From Chondrus crispus (Eukaryota; Rhodophyta; Florideophyceae; Gigartinales; Gigartinaceae), in the NCBI RefSeq assembly GCF_000350225.1, contig NW_005179389.1:62001-126000 (forward strand): a stretch of DNA of 64,000 bases. Direction: 5' to 3'. Below the pieces are notes generated by a model that searched no databases, was not told the DNA's origin, and saw nothing but the letters and a program-made list of their open reading frames with translations. The position numbers and the translations under genes are program-made. Positions 1 to 9,531 of the stretch are shown piece by piece; within the stretch, counting starts at the first letter, position 1, and each line of letters starts with the position of its first letter.

Positions 1-212
1 GGCTCCTCTTCGCTTCGATGCATACGAATGCTCTCGTTGATCCAATCCAACATTTGCCGCAACAACCCCTGGCATAACAGAATGACCAAATCGCAACGAC
101 CAGGCAAAATTCCTCTCACTGCGCACTCTGTGATAAGCTTCTCGACTGCATTTTGGCAGAACAGTCTTGCTCTATTCCCAATCACGACGTTCCTAAACTC
201 TTCCTCCATCAT
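1..212 (-). CDS. Unidentified ORF, cut by window edge
   Basis: The minus strand is open from about position 247 to the left edge with no stop; the first in-frame Met is at 212. The visible protein, about 70 residues from that Met, has an ordinary composition with helical character: an acidic start (MMEEEFRNVVIG), then mixed hydrophobic and charged stretches ending near RMHRSEEE. Upstream in another frame lies an acidic or Arg/Gly-rich low-complexity stretch (about 243-481) that might belong to the same gene across a frameshift or splice. I do not recognise the family. A transposon gag or another element protein is possible given the surroundings. The C-terminus lies outside the window. Confidence 0.35.
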   Translation of the reverse strand, partial: MMEEEFRNVVIGNRARLFCQNAVEKLITECAVRGILPGRCDLVILLCQGLLRQMLDWINESIRMHRSEEE

Positions 213-382
213 GACTGATGCGCACTCATTACGTATCACCTTTCATCCTTGTGACCGGTCCGATTGATTTCTTCCACCCCTTGTTCCACCTCGACCTCGG
301 CCACGTCTTCTTCCACGCCCACCACGCGAACCTCTTCCTCCTCGCGAGCCTCGTCGACGCGCGGCGGATCTACGGCGCGACC

Positions 383-454
383 CTCGTGCACCGCGCGTCC
401 CTCGTCCGACGCTTGACCCTCGTCCACCGCTCGATCCTCGTCCACCGCTTGATC
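383..454. repeat. 18-bp tandem repeat, about 4 units
   Basis: Four consecutive 18-bp units based on ctcgtccaccgctcgatc, with a decayed fifth unit after 454. The period is a multiple of three. On the minus strand the units read as repeated Val-Asp-Glu-type or Gly-Gly-Arg-type hexapeptides depending on frame, so the low-complexity minus-strand ORFs here (236-481 and 243-554) are products of this repeat. Confidence 0.7.
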
Positions 455-850
455 CTTGCCCACCCCCGGCACTCTCTTCACCTTGAATTACGTGTTCAGT
501 GTTCGGCAGATTTGATGTATCTTCAGGCCGATCGTCAAGTTGATTCGTGGGCAATATCGCATCTGTCGGTGAATGAGACTCTTCCTCAGGGGACGGAAAG
601 GAGGCAGAAGATGAAATGAGACAAAGGAAATGGGCTGGGGGGACCAGGGAGGTGAATGATGAAGGAAGATTGATGGGGCTTCGGCGATAATCTTGCAGTG
701 GTCACATCTCGGCGGGAAGTTCACCGATTTTCGATCTTGAAAATCGATGTGGTGCATAACATCTTGCTACACATCATACCAATGATTTACAGTGGAAAAG
801 TGACGAAGAAACGTCTTGAGGATTCCTTCAAAACAGTCTCCAAAACGGGG

Positions 851-930
851 TTTTTGATCAGTATACTGAACATACAACATGTAACGGCAGTATGCTATTT
901 TAAGGTTGTCTTCAGTATACTGATCAAAAA
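851..930. repeat. 20-bp perfect inverted repeat, 40-bp spacer
   Basis: The 20 bases at 851-870 (tttttgatcagtatactgaa) recur as an exact reverse complement at 911-930. They could form a long hairpin or be the ends of a very small palindromic element. A TATA-like motif follows 11 bp downstream. No transposon family is recognised. Confidence 0.75.
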
Positions 931-941
931 AGCATTAGGGA

Positions 942-949
942 TATAAATA
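942..949 (+). promoter_or_regulatory. TATA-box-like motif
   Basis: The sequence tataaata sits in a local A/T-rich run just after the 851-930 inverted repeat. No convincing coding region follows on the plus strand within 1 kb, so promoter function is only a possibility. Confidence 0.25.
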
Positions 950-1046
950 TAAAGCAAAGAACCCCCAATTTCGGTTGCAAAAAAGAAGAGCGATATTCGT
1001 TTCGTTCCCTGCGAAGTGCGCAGTACCGTACCAAGGTTACATTACA

Positions 1047-1073
1047 ACGTCTGTACGTTCAAGGTACAGACGT
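1047..1073. repeat. Perfect 10-bp-stem hairpin
   Basis: acgtctgtac and gtacagacgt flank a 7-base loop. It lies in a gene-free stretch. There is no T-run beside it and no known structured RNA is recognised. Confidence 0.5.
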
Positions 1074-2605
1074 GTGCTTCCCGCAACTTTCTACCTTCCG
1101 TCACATTGATTATATTGACAAAAGCCAGTGCGACTGGGTAACATTTTTGCTTTGCGTCAATCCCCACACGCGATTTTAGGAGGAGAGATAATGTACAGTA
1201 TTCCTTTCCGAGAGGGTTTCCGCAGTTGCACCGCACAGAAGTGCGGCAGTGCTGTAGGAAACGCCTAAGTCTTTACCGTTGATAATTAAAAAAGAAATGA
1301 CCGCTATCATCGAGCTTTGCTGTGAGCTATTCGCCCATCACCACTCCCCAATGAAAGCAGCCTTGCTACATGAACAGTCATGTGCACGACCTTTCGGCAA
1401 CTCATTTTGCAGCCATCGCTCATGGCTACTTTGGGTGTGTCGTCGCTACTACGTCCATTCAGTCTACTTTTCCGCAATCTTGTTCCTGGTCTATACATAT
1501 ACTCTCAGCAAAAGAATTCTCGTAGAATTCTTTGCAAAATACTGTACAGCACAGCTTCGCATAATTTTTCTCGGCCACGTCCGTAATGAGGCAAAGGTGA
1601 GCTGTAGAACACATAATTTTGTCACGGTTCAATCATTGACGCCGCAAATAAATGTATCATTGTGACAGTTCGTCGGGCCTTCGCGTCAAGAGGAAGCCAG
1701 AAGATGGGAAGTACGTGAACAAGGATAGTATTAAAAGAAGAACAGGGCTAAGGGCTAATGTACGGTGGCAGGACCGCTTCTCCTTGCCGTTCCCCTGTTA
1801 CTTCGCATATTGCGAGCGACTCCCTGTCGAGGCTTATGTACACCTTCCAACGATTGCGTGGAATGCAAATAAAAGGGGTGACGGATCATTTCCAATACCC
1901 ACCCCTACGCCCGTCATCGAGTGAAGCGAAGCCACTGCCTCTCTTCCTAGAGAGGGTGGCCCAAATAGGCCTGGTATGCCACATGTTGTACATCTGTACA
2001 TGTCATGCAGCTGGGACACAGCAACGGGATACCATACAGTGGACACCCAATTGGAGCGAAGAGCACAAGGTGTTACAGTGGTCCCGCGTTATTAAATGAC
2101 CCCTGTGCCATCATCCTTTGCCATGAGAGCCATATGCACACACGTTGCACACTTACAACAGCGATCAACTCACCACGATCGCCGCCGGCCTACGGATCAC
2201 TAGTGTCTATTGGACCGTTGTCCTCATATGAGGACAATTTTTTTGCTAATGGTTTTTAGTGTTGCAGTAGTCAATCTTACATGCTGGAATTCGGTAAAGT
2301 ATCTTCAGGGAGTTGCCACAGGAGACCAAAACAAAGATATCAAGAACATCAACACAACTTTACGTACCGCTCCTCTTTCTGTTCGCTGATCACTAGTTTT
2401 CTCTATATGGCCGCTTGATCAGATTCCCGTACTGTGACCGGAAATTTGGTTCATTAGAAAGTTTTTGAAAACAAAAAATCGCTATATTGTGGTGGCTATC
2501 CGATCGACAATTCTTTGTCACAATTTAGCGAGTTTTGCGCCGACGGAGAGTTTTCGAGCCATTGCAAAGTCGTGACTAACTGAACCTCTTCCAACCTCGT
2601 ACTGA
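1074..2605. other. No gene recognised
   Basis: Only short ORFs without family resemblance are present on either strand. Many short palindromic tacagt/actgta-type motifs are scattered here, as elsewhere in the window. I see no RNA gene. Confidence 0.4.
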
Positions 2606-3208
2606 GTGCTACAGCTCTCTCCCCATATCTTCGTCGCCCAAATCCACCATTCGTCAAAATCATACAACAAACGAGCTGTTGTAGACAAAATACGCTCGAC
2701 CACAACGTGCCTTCTCCTGTCCATGGTAGCATATCGCACACGCTCCGTCCCATTTCATTTTGCCCGCAAGCACCGACTACTGCGCATAGATGTAACCAAA
2801 CTCATACGGCGGACGATCGCTGTAGGTTGTATGTCGTTCAACTTTAACATTTATTCCGACCGCCGTTTTCTCCAGGACTTCCGCTTTAGGCTTCATGAAA
2901 TACCCATGATGACGGAGGCGATAGGTTGGACAGCGGAGAAGACACAACGTAGTGGATATAGATGTTGTCTTATAACTGCAACTTGTTTACTCTTTCGTCG
3001 GCTTGCGTATCCATGCAGATGCATTGACCTTGAACTGGTCTTTGGAATGAACAGTCCAGCCCCCTGCGAGGTGTTCTGGGAGGGCATCGAATGTTTCTAC
3101 GAGAAACAGAACCATCTTCTCACACTTTTTTGCTCGAAACTTCTCGTAGGGAGAGCGGCAGAGTACGAATTGGTGATAGAGGGCAGAAGGGCACCTTTAG
3201 ATAACTGA
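2606..3208 (+). pseudogene. PIF/Harbinger-like transposase, N-terminal fragment
   Basis: The distal part of this 200-codon ORF aligns by eye with the N-terminal domain of the Harbinger transposase at 35633-36844. Shared features are an SFNFN start, an FRF motif, A(I/V)GW, a (Y)RC...A.C.L.RRL block, D(L/M)E..FG and the closing FWEGIE. The catalytic DDE core that should follow is absent: the ORF ends after FWEGIE plus about 35 unrelated residues and then meets the gypsy LTR at 3473. The first 50 residues have no counterpart and the true start is not visible. The two copies are clearly diverged, so this is an older or different family member, truncated either before or by the gypsy insertion. 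It cannot act as a transposase. Confidence 0.65.
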
Positions 3209-3472
3209 GTAGGTTTATAGAGTGTACAAAAGTGCAGATTTGTAGACTGGGGGCCGCCCAAGTAATCATAGACGCTTTTATTCCGGTCATAAACACTTTC
3301 ACTGTCTTATCTATCAAACTATCACTACCCCTGATGGCCTTTTCTTCAATTTAAATGGTCACGTAGAGGATCACCACCACGACATGACCCTCTACAGGAT
3401 GAGTAACATGGAGAACTTGCTGTTGTCTAGTTTCCATATAGGCGGAAAGCAGTACTGCATATACAGAGATTC

Positions 3473-4588
3473 TGTCGTGCAATGTGCCTGTCGGGCCGGA
3501 ACCAGGGTCCAACGGTACAGCGACAACATAACCAACAAACAACAACCAACAAGATTTGCCGACGGCACAGCCCTACGGAGTGTCTGATTCTCCCTTTCCC
3601 TTTAAGTGGATCTGCGGCCCACAGTAGCTCAAGTCCCTGCTAGGGGGGCAAAAGGAAGATGCTCGGCCCGGGATAAATGGTGGTAAAGTCTTGTACAGGC
3701 CGCTGTTCGGCAAGTTTGGGGCGGTGATTAAGAAGCCAGGCCCGATGGGTTGTAACGCCAATGCTCGCTGAGCGCCTGGTACACCTTATACCCTTGATTA
3801 GGTCTTCGACGGGGGCGCCGCAACGCAGCCCGACGGGAATTAGCAAACACGTAGCAGCGCTATACCTTCGTACTGCCCGATGGCAAAATACCGACACCGG
3901 AACGGTCGCAACCTGTATCCGATGGAACCAACACTGTTCTGTATACACAACAGGACTTTCGAGGGAGACGTCGTCGCAACAGCCTCCTTCAGGGGATGTA
4001 AACAAGTAGCAGCGCTACACTCACGTGTCGCCCGATGGCTAAGACACCTACAACGGTCCGATCGCAACCAAAGCCGATGGCACCAACAACAAACAAAAGA
4101 ACGCACACTACAACACAAGAGCCCGATGACTCCAGTCGTCACAATGCGGATCGTAATCAGGCACTGTGGAACCAACACAAGGTAAGGGAATAGAAACAGA
4201 GATAGAAATAGAAATGGATAGGTGAAATAAAGGAAAAAGAAAGGGAACCCCCGAGCGCAAAGGATAACGTAAACTGTGGTAAAAGGGAGCGTCTTGGGAA
4301 AGACGGACTTCGACCGAGGCGATATTCAACTCCGGCAACTCGGGTTACCTTTTCTGACTTGGTGCTCAGAGTGCTAAGGTATATATCGCCCCACCGGAGC
4401 CACTACAGTAGCTTTCGGCGCTAGATCCTAGATCAAATCTAATGTTAAATAACTAATATGAAACTAGTTAAAATTAAGGATTAAAATAATAAAGTGAAAT
4501 AATTTCACTTGTCACCCCCCCACTTTGTCATACCCCTCAATTTCTATTCTTTTCACCCCCTCACGGTACAGCCGATTATTGCACTACA
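3473..4588 (-). repeat. 3' LTR of gypsy element 1
   Basis: 1.1-kb repeat with inverted termini TGT(A/C)GTGCAAT and ATTGCACTACA, also present at 15167-16288 and 53035-54075. A TATATA core lies at about 4380, beside a small hairpin around cactacagtagc. Inside the LTR an unit of about 82 bp is duplicated (3851-3932 and 4006-4087). ORFs of 60-120 codons within it are LTR shadows. On the minus strand the upper end is preceded by a purine tract, which fits a 3' LTR. Confidence 0.85.
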
Positions 4589-4602
4589 TATCCCCCTTCT
4601 GA
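4589..4602 (-). other. Polypurine tract of element 1
   Basis: On the minus strand the bases next to the LTR read agaagggggata and then TGTAGTG. Elements 2 and 3 have comparable G-rich tracts at the same place, consistent with the primer for plus-strand synthesis. Confidence 0.6.
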
Positions 4603-4711
4603 GCGCTCTTTCACACCTCTCAGCCATCGTATAATCTTCTCGCCATCCCTCTAATATCCCTACACCGCCGTGTGTGGTAGTCGGTGAGAGTGCAAGAGCA
4701 AGACGAACCTC

Positions 4712-4990
4712 ATGTTTCCCTCATCCCCGAGCCATACGAGTGGTGGTACCAAACGCAAGTGCTACGGTGTGGGCTTTTCTTCCACTTCCCACGACCCTCG
4801 AAGTCTTCCTTCCATCCCTCGATTACCCCCTGATTCCCATTATGCTGGCCCCGCTGGCCACATCGGTTCCGATCCTAACGCTCCGTGCTCACGGAATAAA
4901 CGAGGGGGCTCTTCGAGGAGCGTCCTTCACTGACCTGCGCGTACTGGCGCAGCTTCTCGTCTCACTTCCGAAGGAAAAAATCCTTGGGTG
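4712..4990 (+). pseudogene. Antisense ORF remnant of gypsy element 1
   Basis: This is a shortened relative of the plus-strand ORF of element 2 (54201-56053). The first 30-40 codons match (an MFPSSPS-type start, then GVGF and LPSIPRLPP), and the ATG lies 124 bp inside the LTR versus 126 bp in element 2. The last 30 codons, in another frame, match the C-terminal motif (AHGINEGALRGASFTDLRVL, then AQLLVSLPKE) up to nearly the same stop. About 1.5 kb of middle sequence is missing, so this is an internal deletion plus a frameshift. Both ends survive, which makes the homology secure even though the function is unknown. The ORF runs opposite to gag-pol. Confidence 0.7.
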
Positions 4991-7900
4991 AATCGTCCCA
5001 TTGACCCATTGCCGATGGTAGCGTCCTGCCGATCCATGTTCGGATCATTGTTCTCTGAGGGTGTCGTCTCATCGTCGACACTTCCCTTCGTTCCACCGAA
5101 AATAAATTTCATTCCCATTTCCTATCAATTTCCTCTTCATTTTGCATTGTTCTTCTGATCATCCAACACGTACGTCATCCTTCTCCTCATTTTCCTTTTC
5201 GTCCTCTTTACCCAAAGCTTTGACGGGGCCCACATGTTAGCCATATCCTCAGGCTGTCTCCCTTGGGGACTAATTTTCTCTGCTGGTTGCCTCATCGACC
5301 AGCTCAGGTACGCCTCGTAGCGTTCAGACTGTAAAATCCAAGAAAACGGGCAGGGTCTCACAACTCTTCTCCGTTTCTTCGTATCGTTTTGGTTCGACAG
5401 AGCGGCATCGCCGCCTACCTCGCCTCTGTCTGCAGTTGATTTTCTCGTTCCTCCAACAGGACTTGGCATTTTCCTCGTCGTTCCTTTCTCCTCCTTTCTG
5501 ATCCCGCTTGTCGGCCGTGCGGTCGAGGATCGTTTCACACAGGAGAGGGGGAGAAGCGCAGCGTCGGTTGAATGAAAGCTAAGACGGCGTGCACTTGCAG
5601 CGTTTCCTCACTACTCATGGATCAATGTCAATCGAAGGACCACCCTCGTTTCGCGGCCCCTCAACACGTCTGGTGCAGGTTTTGACAATGCTGCGGCCTG
5701 TGACAGCCTTCAATTCTCTTGCTGTTCAAATTTGCCGACGCATACACGACGTTGGGACGTAGATCCCCTTTCCTTAGAATTCGCAATTTGATCATCTTGC
5801 GTAATAACGATCCGACACGGTACCGATCCTTGGCTTGGGGAAGTCGTCGCCCGTCAGGCTCCGCCGGGCTGAACTATCTCGCACGAATTTGACACGTGGA
5901 CAAGTGTCCTCATTTGTCTTGATCCCGTTGCCGAAATTCAGGCGATTTAGGCATCCTCTTCGTTATTTTTCTGGCGTGGGGGCCTAAAATTGAGGAAAGT
6001 TGCAACCTCCTTTTCTTCCTTGCCTTAGTTCTGAGGGGATGGGTCCCTTCGCCCGGGCTGGATTCAAAGTGTCTTTTACCTCTCCCGGACACGGACGCAT
6101 GTTGTCTCTCCTCATTCCTGCTCCTAGCGCACTGTAGTTCGCCCATGTCGGCTCTTACTCATCACCGACGGTGAACCACAAGACAATGCGGTGGACTGGC
6201 TGGACCTCTTCGGTCTGTCCCACATGACTCTCGTCGAGGGGCGGGGCCGCTTCCTTAAGGGTAAGGAAATGAGCCGGGTGCTTGAATTCCTCCCCAACTT
6301 CTCCTACGACCTCCACAAAAAAAATCATGTCCCTGTCGAGTGCCAGGAGACACCTGCGTCGTCTGCGTCGCGGTGGCGTTCTCGCATAATATTAAGACGG
6401 AACATCCCCTAAAAGAATCGACTCAGCGTATGTCGCATAGGATGCCGGTGAGCGCGGCGTGCGAGTGCACGTTGACTGAATCGAGAGGGTATAGGCACTC
6501 ATGCTTCCAATGCTCCCTGCCCTTCAGGGCTTCCAACGGCACCGGGAGTGTCTCACCCCTCATACGTTTTCCTCTCAATACGTGTCGTGGGACTGGGCTC
6601 GATGAGTCCCCGAGTCTCTTCCCTCCTGAGCGATTAGTTTGCGAACTTGGGGGATTATTCCCTTTTACATTTCCGAATCGCGACTGGTGCGGAGCTTGAA
6701 GGGAACGCCTCGTGACTGTAGTCTCTTTGCTAATCGTGTCTTACGTGTCCTCTCCTGCGAGAACGTCGTATTCGATGTGTTCATCCTCGGCGCGTATCTC
6801 CGGCCAACGTGTGTGTTCCTATTCAGTGACCGCATCCCCTCAACTTCTTCCGGGATTTAATACCGGTCTCTCCACCCTGGGCAATATGCCGTTCCCTGCA
6901 GGTACTGTAAAGTTAGTAAGCGTTCTCTGATGGTCGCCAGAAGCAACTACGTTGTTCTTCGTCGTGCGGGTGAATTCTCACTCTCGTTTCAGGGGATCAA
7001 CTCTCTAAATTCGTCCCTTTTGTAAGCGTCCTGCCCTTGCGGCTGTCAGAAACAACCGTCGGTACAAACAGAGAAGCCGTCGGCTCTAGCAAAATCGGGA
7101 TGACGGATCCTCGTCTAGGGCATAACCTCGGGCGTTGCAGTGTCCTTTGTCGGTCAGAATCTTCTCCGGATGCTCGCCCGGTTCTCTCTCTGATGCATAC
7201 ATACGTTGTCTCGCGAGTTGACGTTCTTGTACAACTTAGAAAAAAGGCCCGCTCTCCTTCTCGACTTGACACACAGTGTAATAAATTAATTACAATCGAC
7301 GATTAACAGAATCCCCTAGATATTTGGGCGTCGAATTTGCTCACACGGAACCCGGTACGCTTGTTCGCCGTTGTCCGCGGTGCAGAGTTCTGGTTCTCTA
7401 AGGCACAAAAAAAGAACAAAAACAAACACGGAAGAAAGACATGAGGGGGGGTCGGTTACTGTAGTAAGCGGGTTAGTAGATCGCTCTCAGCGCAGGAATG
7501 TGATGTGCATGACAGTGCCTGTCCCTGCTGATCCTGTTCAAAAACAGTTTTCCTCGATGAGGACGCCGGTATTGGAAGAGTACGTGTTACAAAACGGGCT
7601 TGTGACACAAAGTTGCCGTCGGCTTGTGTCTTGCGCGTGGTCTTCGGTCTTAGCAGACGGAGGGCGTTTGTCCCCTATATGTACAGGCGATAGCTTAGCT
7701 GCACGAATTCTCGGCGGGTTTGGCGCAGCGATGGTCCATGTAGACGTATCTTTTCGCTCGTCGAGCGAGGTCAGTGCGTTGGGCACGAATTCGGCAAGAG
7801 GCCTTTGCACGCGGTTGATTGCGACCTTGCGGCGGGGCGGCTTTGGTATCCGTGCCGTCGGCTCCGGCAAGCGACAACAACTGCGCGTGCGGCCAACTAT

Positions 7901-8329
7901 TTCGGTGATCCTCCCTCCATTTTGATTATAATTTCGAGGGACGACCGGGGTTCAATATTTGACTCGTACCGCCCGTTCAACCGCTCACTCCCAACATACC
8001 TAATTTTTTTGATCAAATCACACCCCACAAGGGCGGACCGCTGATCCCAGAGTCACTTCACTTGCGCGTACCGGCAGCGCGTGGTCGTATCCAAGGAGGT
8101 AAATTACCTCAGCCTGACACTACAGTGGCAATTCAATTTCCCGGTAAGGTGGCGCGCGTCACTCCGTTCATGCGCGGGACCCGAGGGAAGATTTCCTGGC
8201 CCCTGCCGCTCTCCCTTATCTTCATTTCTTCTCCTTGTCACACCGCCGTTCTACGTGTGTTCTTACTCTCTCTACCTTTGCGCCGCCATCCACATCACCA
8301 ATTCTAACTCGATAACTTCCTGACAGGGG
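4991..8329. other. Post-pol spacer of gypsy element 1
   Basis: 3.3 kb between the antisense ORF and the pol stop. It shares scattered blocks with the equivalent region of element 2, for example 5892-5910 with 56514-56532 and a block around 8032 with one near 59365, so it is part of the element. Weak coding-like stretches occur: plus strand about 6154-6412 (contains VDWLDLFGLSHMTLVEGRG), plus 7371-7925, and minus 5137-5538 (Lys/Arg-rich). None has a recognised family or a clear counterpart in element 2. Confidence 0.5.
5892..5910. repeat. Block conserved between elements 1 and 2
   Basis: acacgtggacaagtgtcct occurs here and at 56514-56532, and similarity continues for several tens of bases downstream (a tcttgatcccg-like stretch). 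It contains the short palindrome ggac-aagt-gtcc. It may be a cis signal or part of a lost coding region. Confidence 0.5.
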
Positions 8330-9531
8330 TCACCCCGCTTGCGCGCGCGCGACTAGCGGCAGCAAGGGTAGCTTCTTCCTTCGGAAGAGCGTGACGGCCG
8401 CGCTACGCGGTAATTTCTCAATGGGCTCCCACGTCGCGTCCTCGGCCGTATACCCTTACCACTCCACCTTGAGAATCAAGTTCTCCTCGTCGTAGCCGTG
8501 GTCCACGATCTTGTCGATCACAACTCCTGACTCTCGGCTCCTTCTTCCTGCGTGTCCCACTGTCCTTCCCCCTTCCGAAGAGCCAGCGACTCATCCTCAT
8601 CGTGCTCTTCCGAACCTCCCATCTCTTGTAGATCGGGCGGGATGCGCGCAACTTCCTGATTTACCAACGGTCCGTCATCCGTACTATCCTTCGCTTGCGC
8701 GGCGGGTTCTTCTCGTTCCCCACCTCCATTTACGAAATGTAGCGCTTGTCGTCGCCCGATTATCGGCGTGTAGTCCATGGGACTAGGGGCTAATGTGACT
8801 CTATGTCGCGACACGCGCTCTTCTTGGTCCCCTATAACACTGACCACCGTATTCTCAGTTGACTCCTTCACTTGATACGGACCCGTAGCCACTTGTGCCA
8901 ACTTATGTTTCGGCTCGGTGGCCGTCCCTCGCTCTTTCCGAAGGAATACGTATGATCTTGAAGGGATGTCATACTTCGGCTTGCGAAGCCTTGCGTCAAA
9001 GTTTCGCTTGTCGCGCGCTTCTTCTGTCCGCAAGCTCTTATCAGCGTCTTTCATCAGGCTTTTCAACCACAACTGCCATTTCAGGTAGTACGCTCTATTC
9101 AAGCTAAATCTTTCCAAACTTGGCTGTGCTTGTAACGCAATGCTTCTCGGCGCCCGAGCTAACACCAGCGCGAAGGTTGCGATGTTCGTAGTCCAATGAA
9201 CTTACGTGTTGTATGCGAACGTCACAGCGTTGCTAAATAGGTCCCAGTCCTTGGGATGTTCTCCAACATATTATCGCAACACGGAAGTCAGCGCGCGGTT
9301 AAACCTCTCAACTTGGCCGTTGGCCTGGGGGTGATACGTCGTCGGAAAGACGTTGCGTATGCCCAAAATTCGACAGATGTTTTGAAAGAACCGGGCCTTG
9401 AACTGCGTCCGATTGTCGGACAACAGCTTGACCGGTGGCCCGTATACGAATATCCAATGATGCACAAAGGCTTGCACTATGTGTGCGGCAGTAATTTTCT
9501 TGAGAGGTACGGATCGTACGAATTTGGAATA
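8330..9531 (-). pseudogene. Gypsy element 1 integrase C-half and chromodomain
   Basis: C-terminal part of the pol polyprotein. Visible: the end of the integrase core (YHPQANGQVERFNRALTSVL, with the third catalytic acid E), the GPY/F-like module (PYQVKEST) and the chromodomain (IDKIVDHGYDEENLILKVEW, then ATWEPIEKL). The chromodomain would direct integration to particular chromatin. Lesions: the core is split near 9165-9271, a 1-bp shift near 8518-8522 separates the linker from the chromodomain, and a TAA replaces a chromodomain aromatic residue seen in element 2. The final codons (RAQAG, stop) match those of element 2. The product is inactive. Confidence 0.85.
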
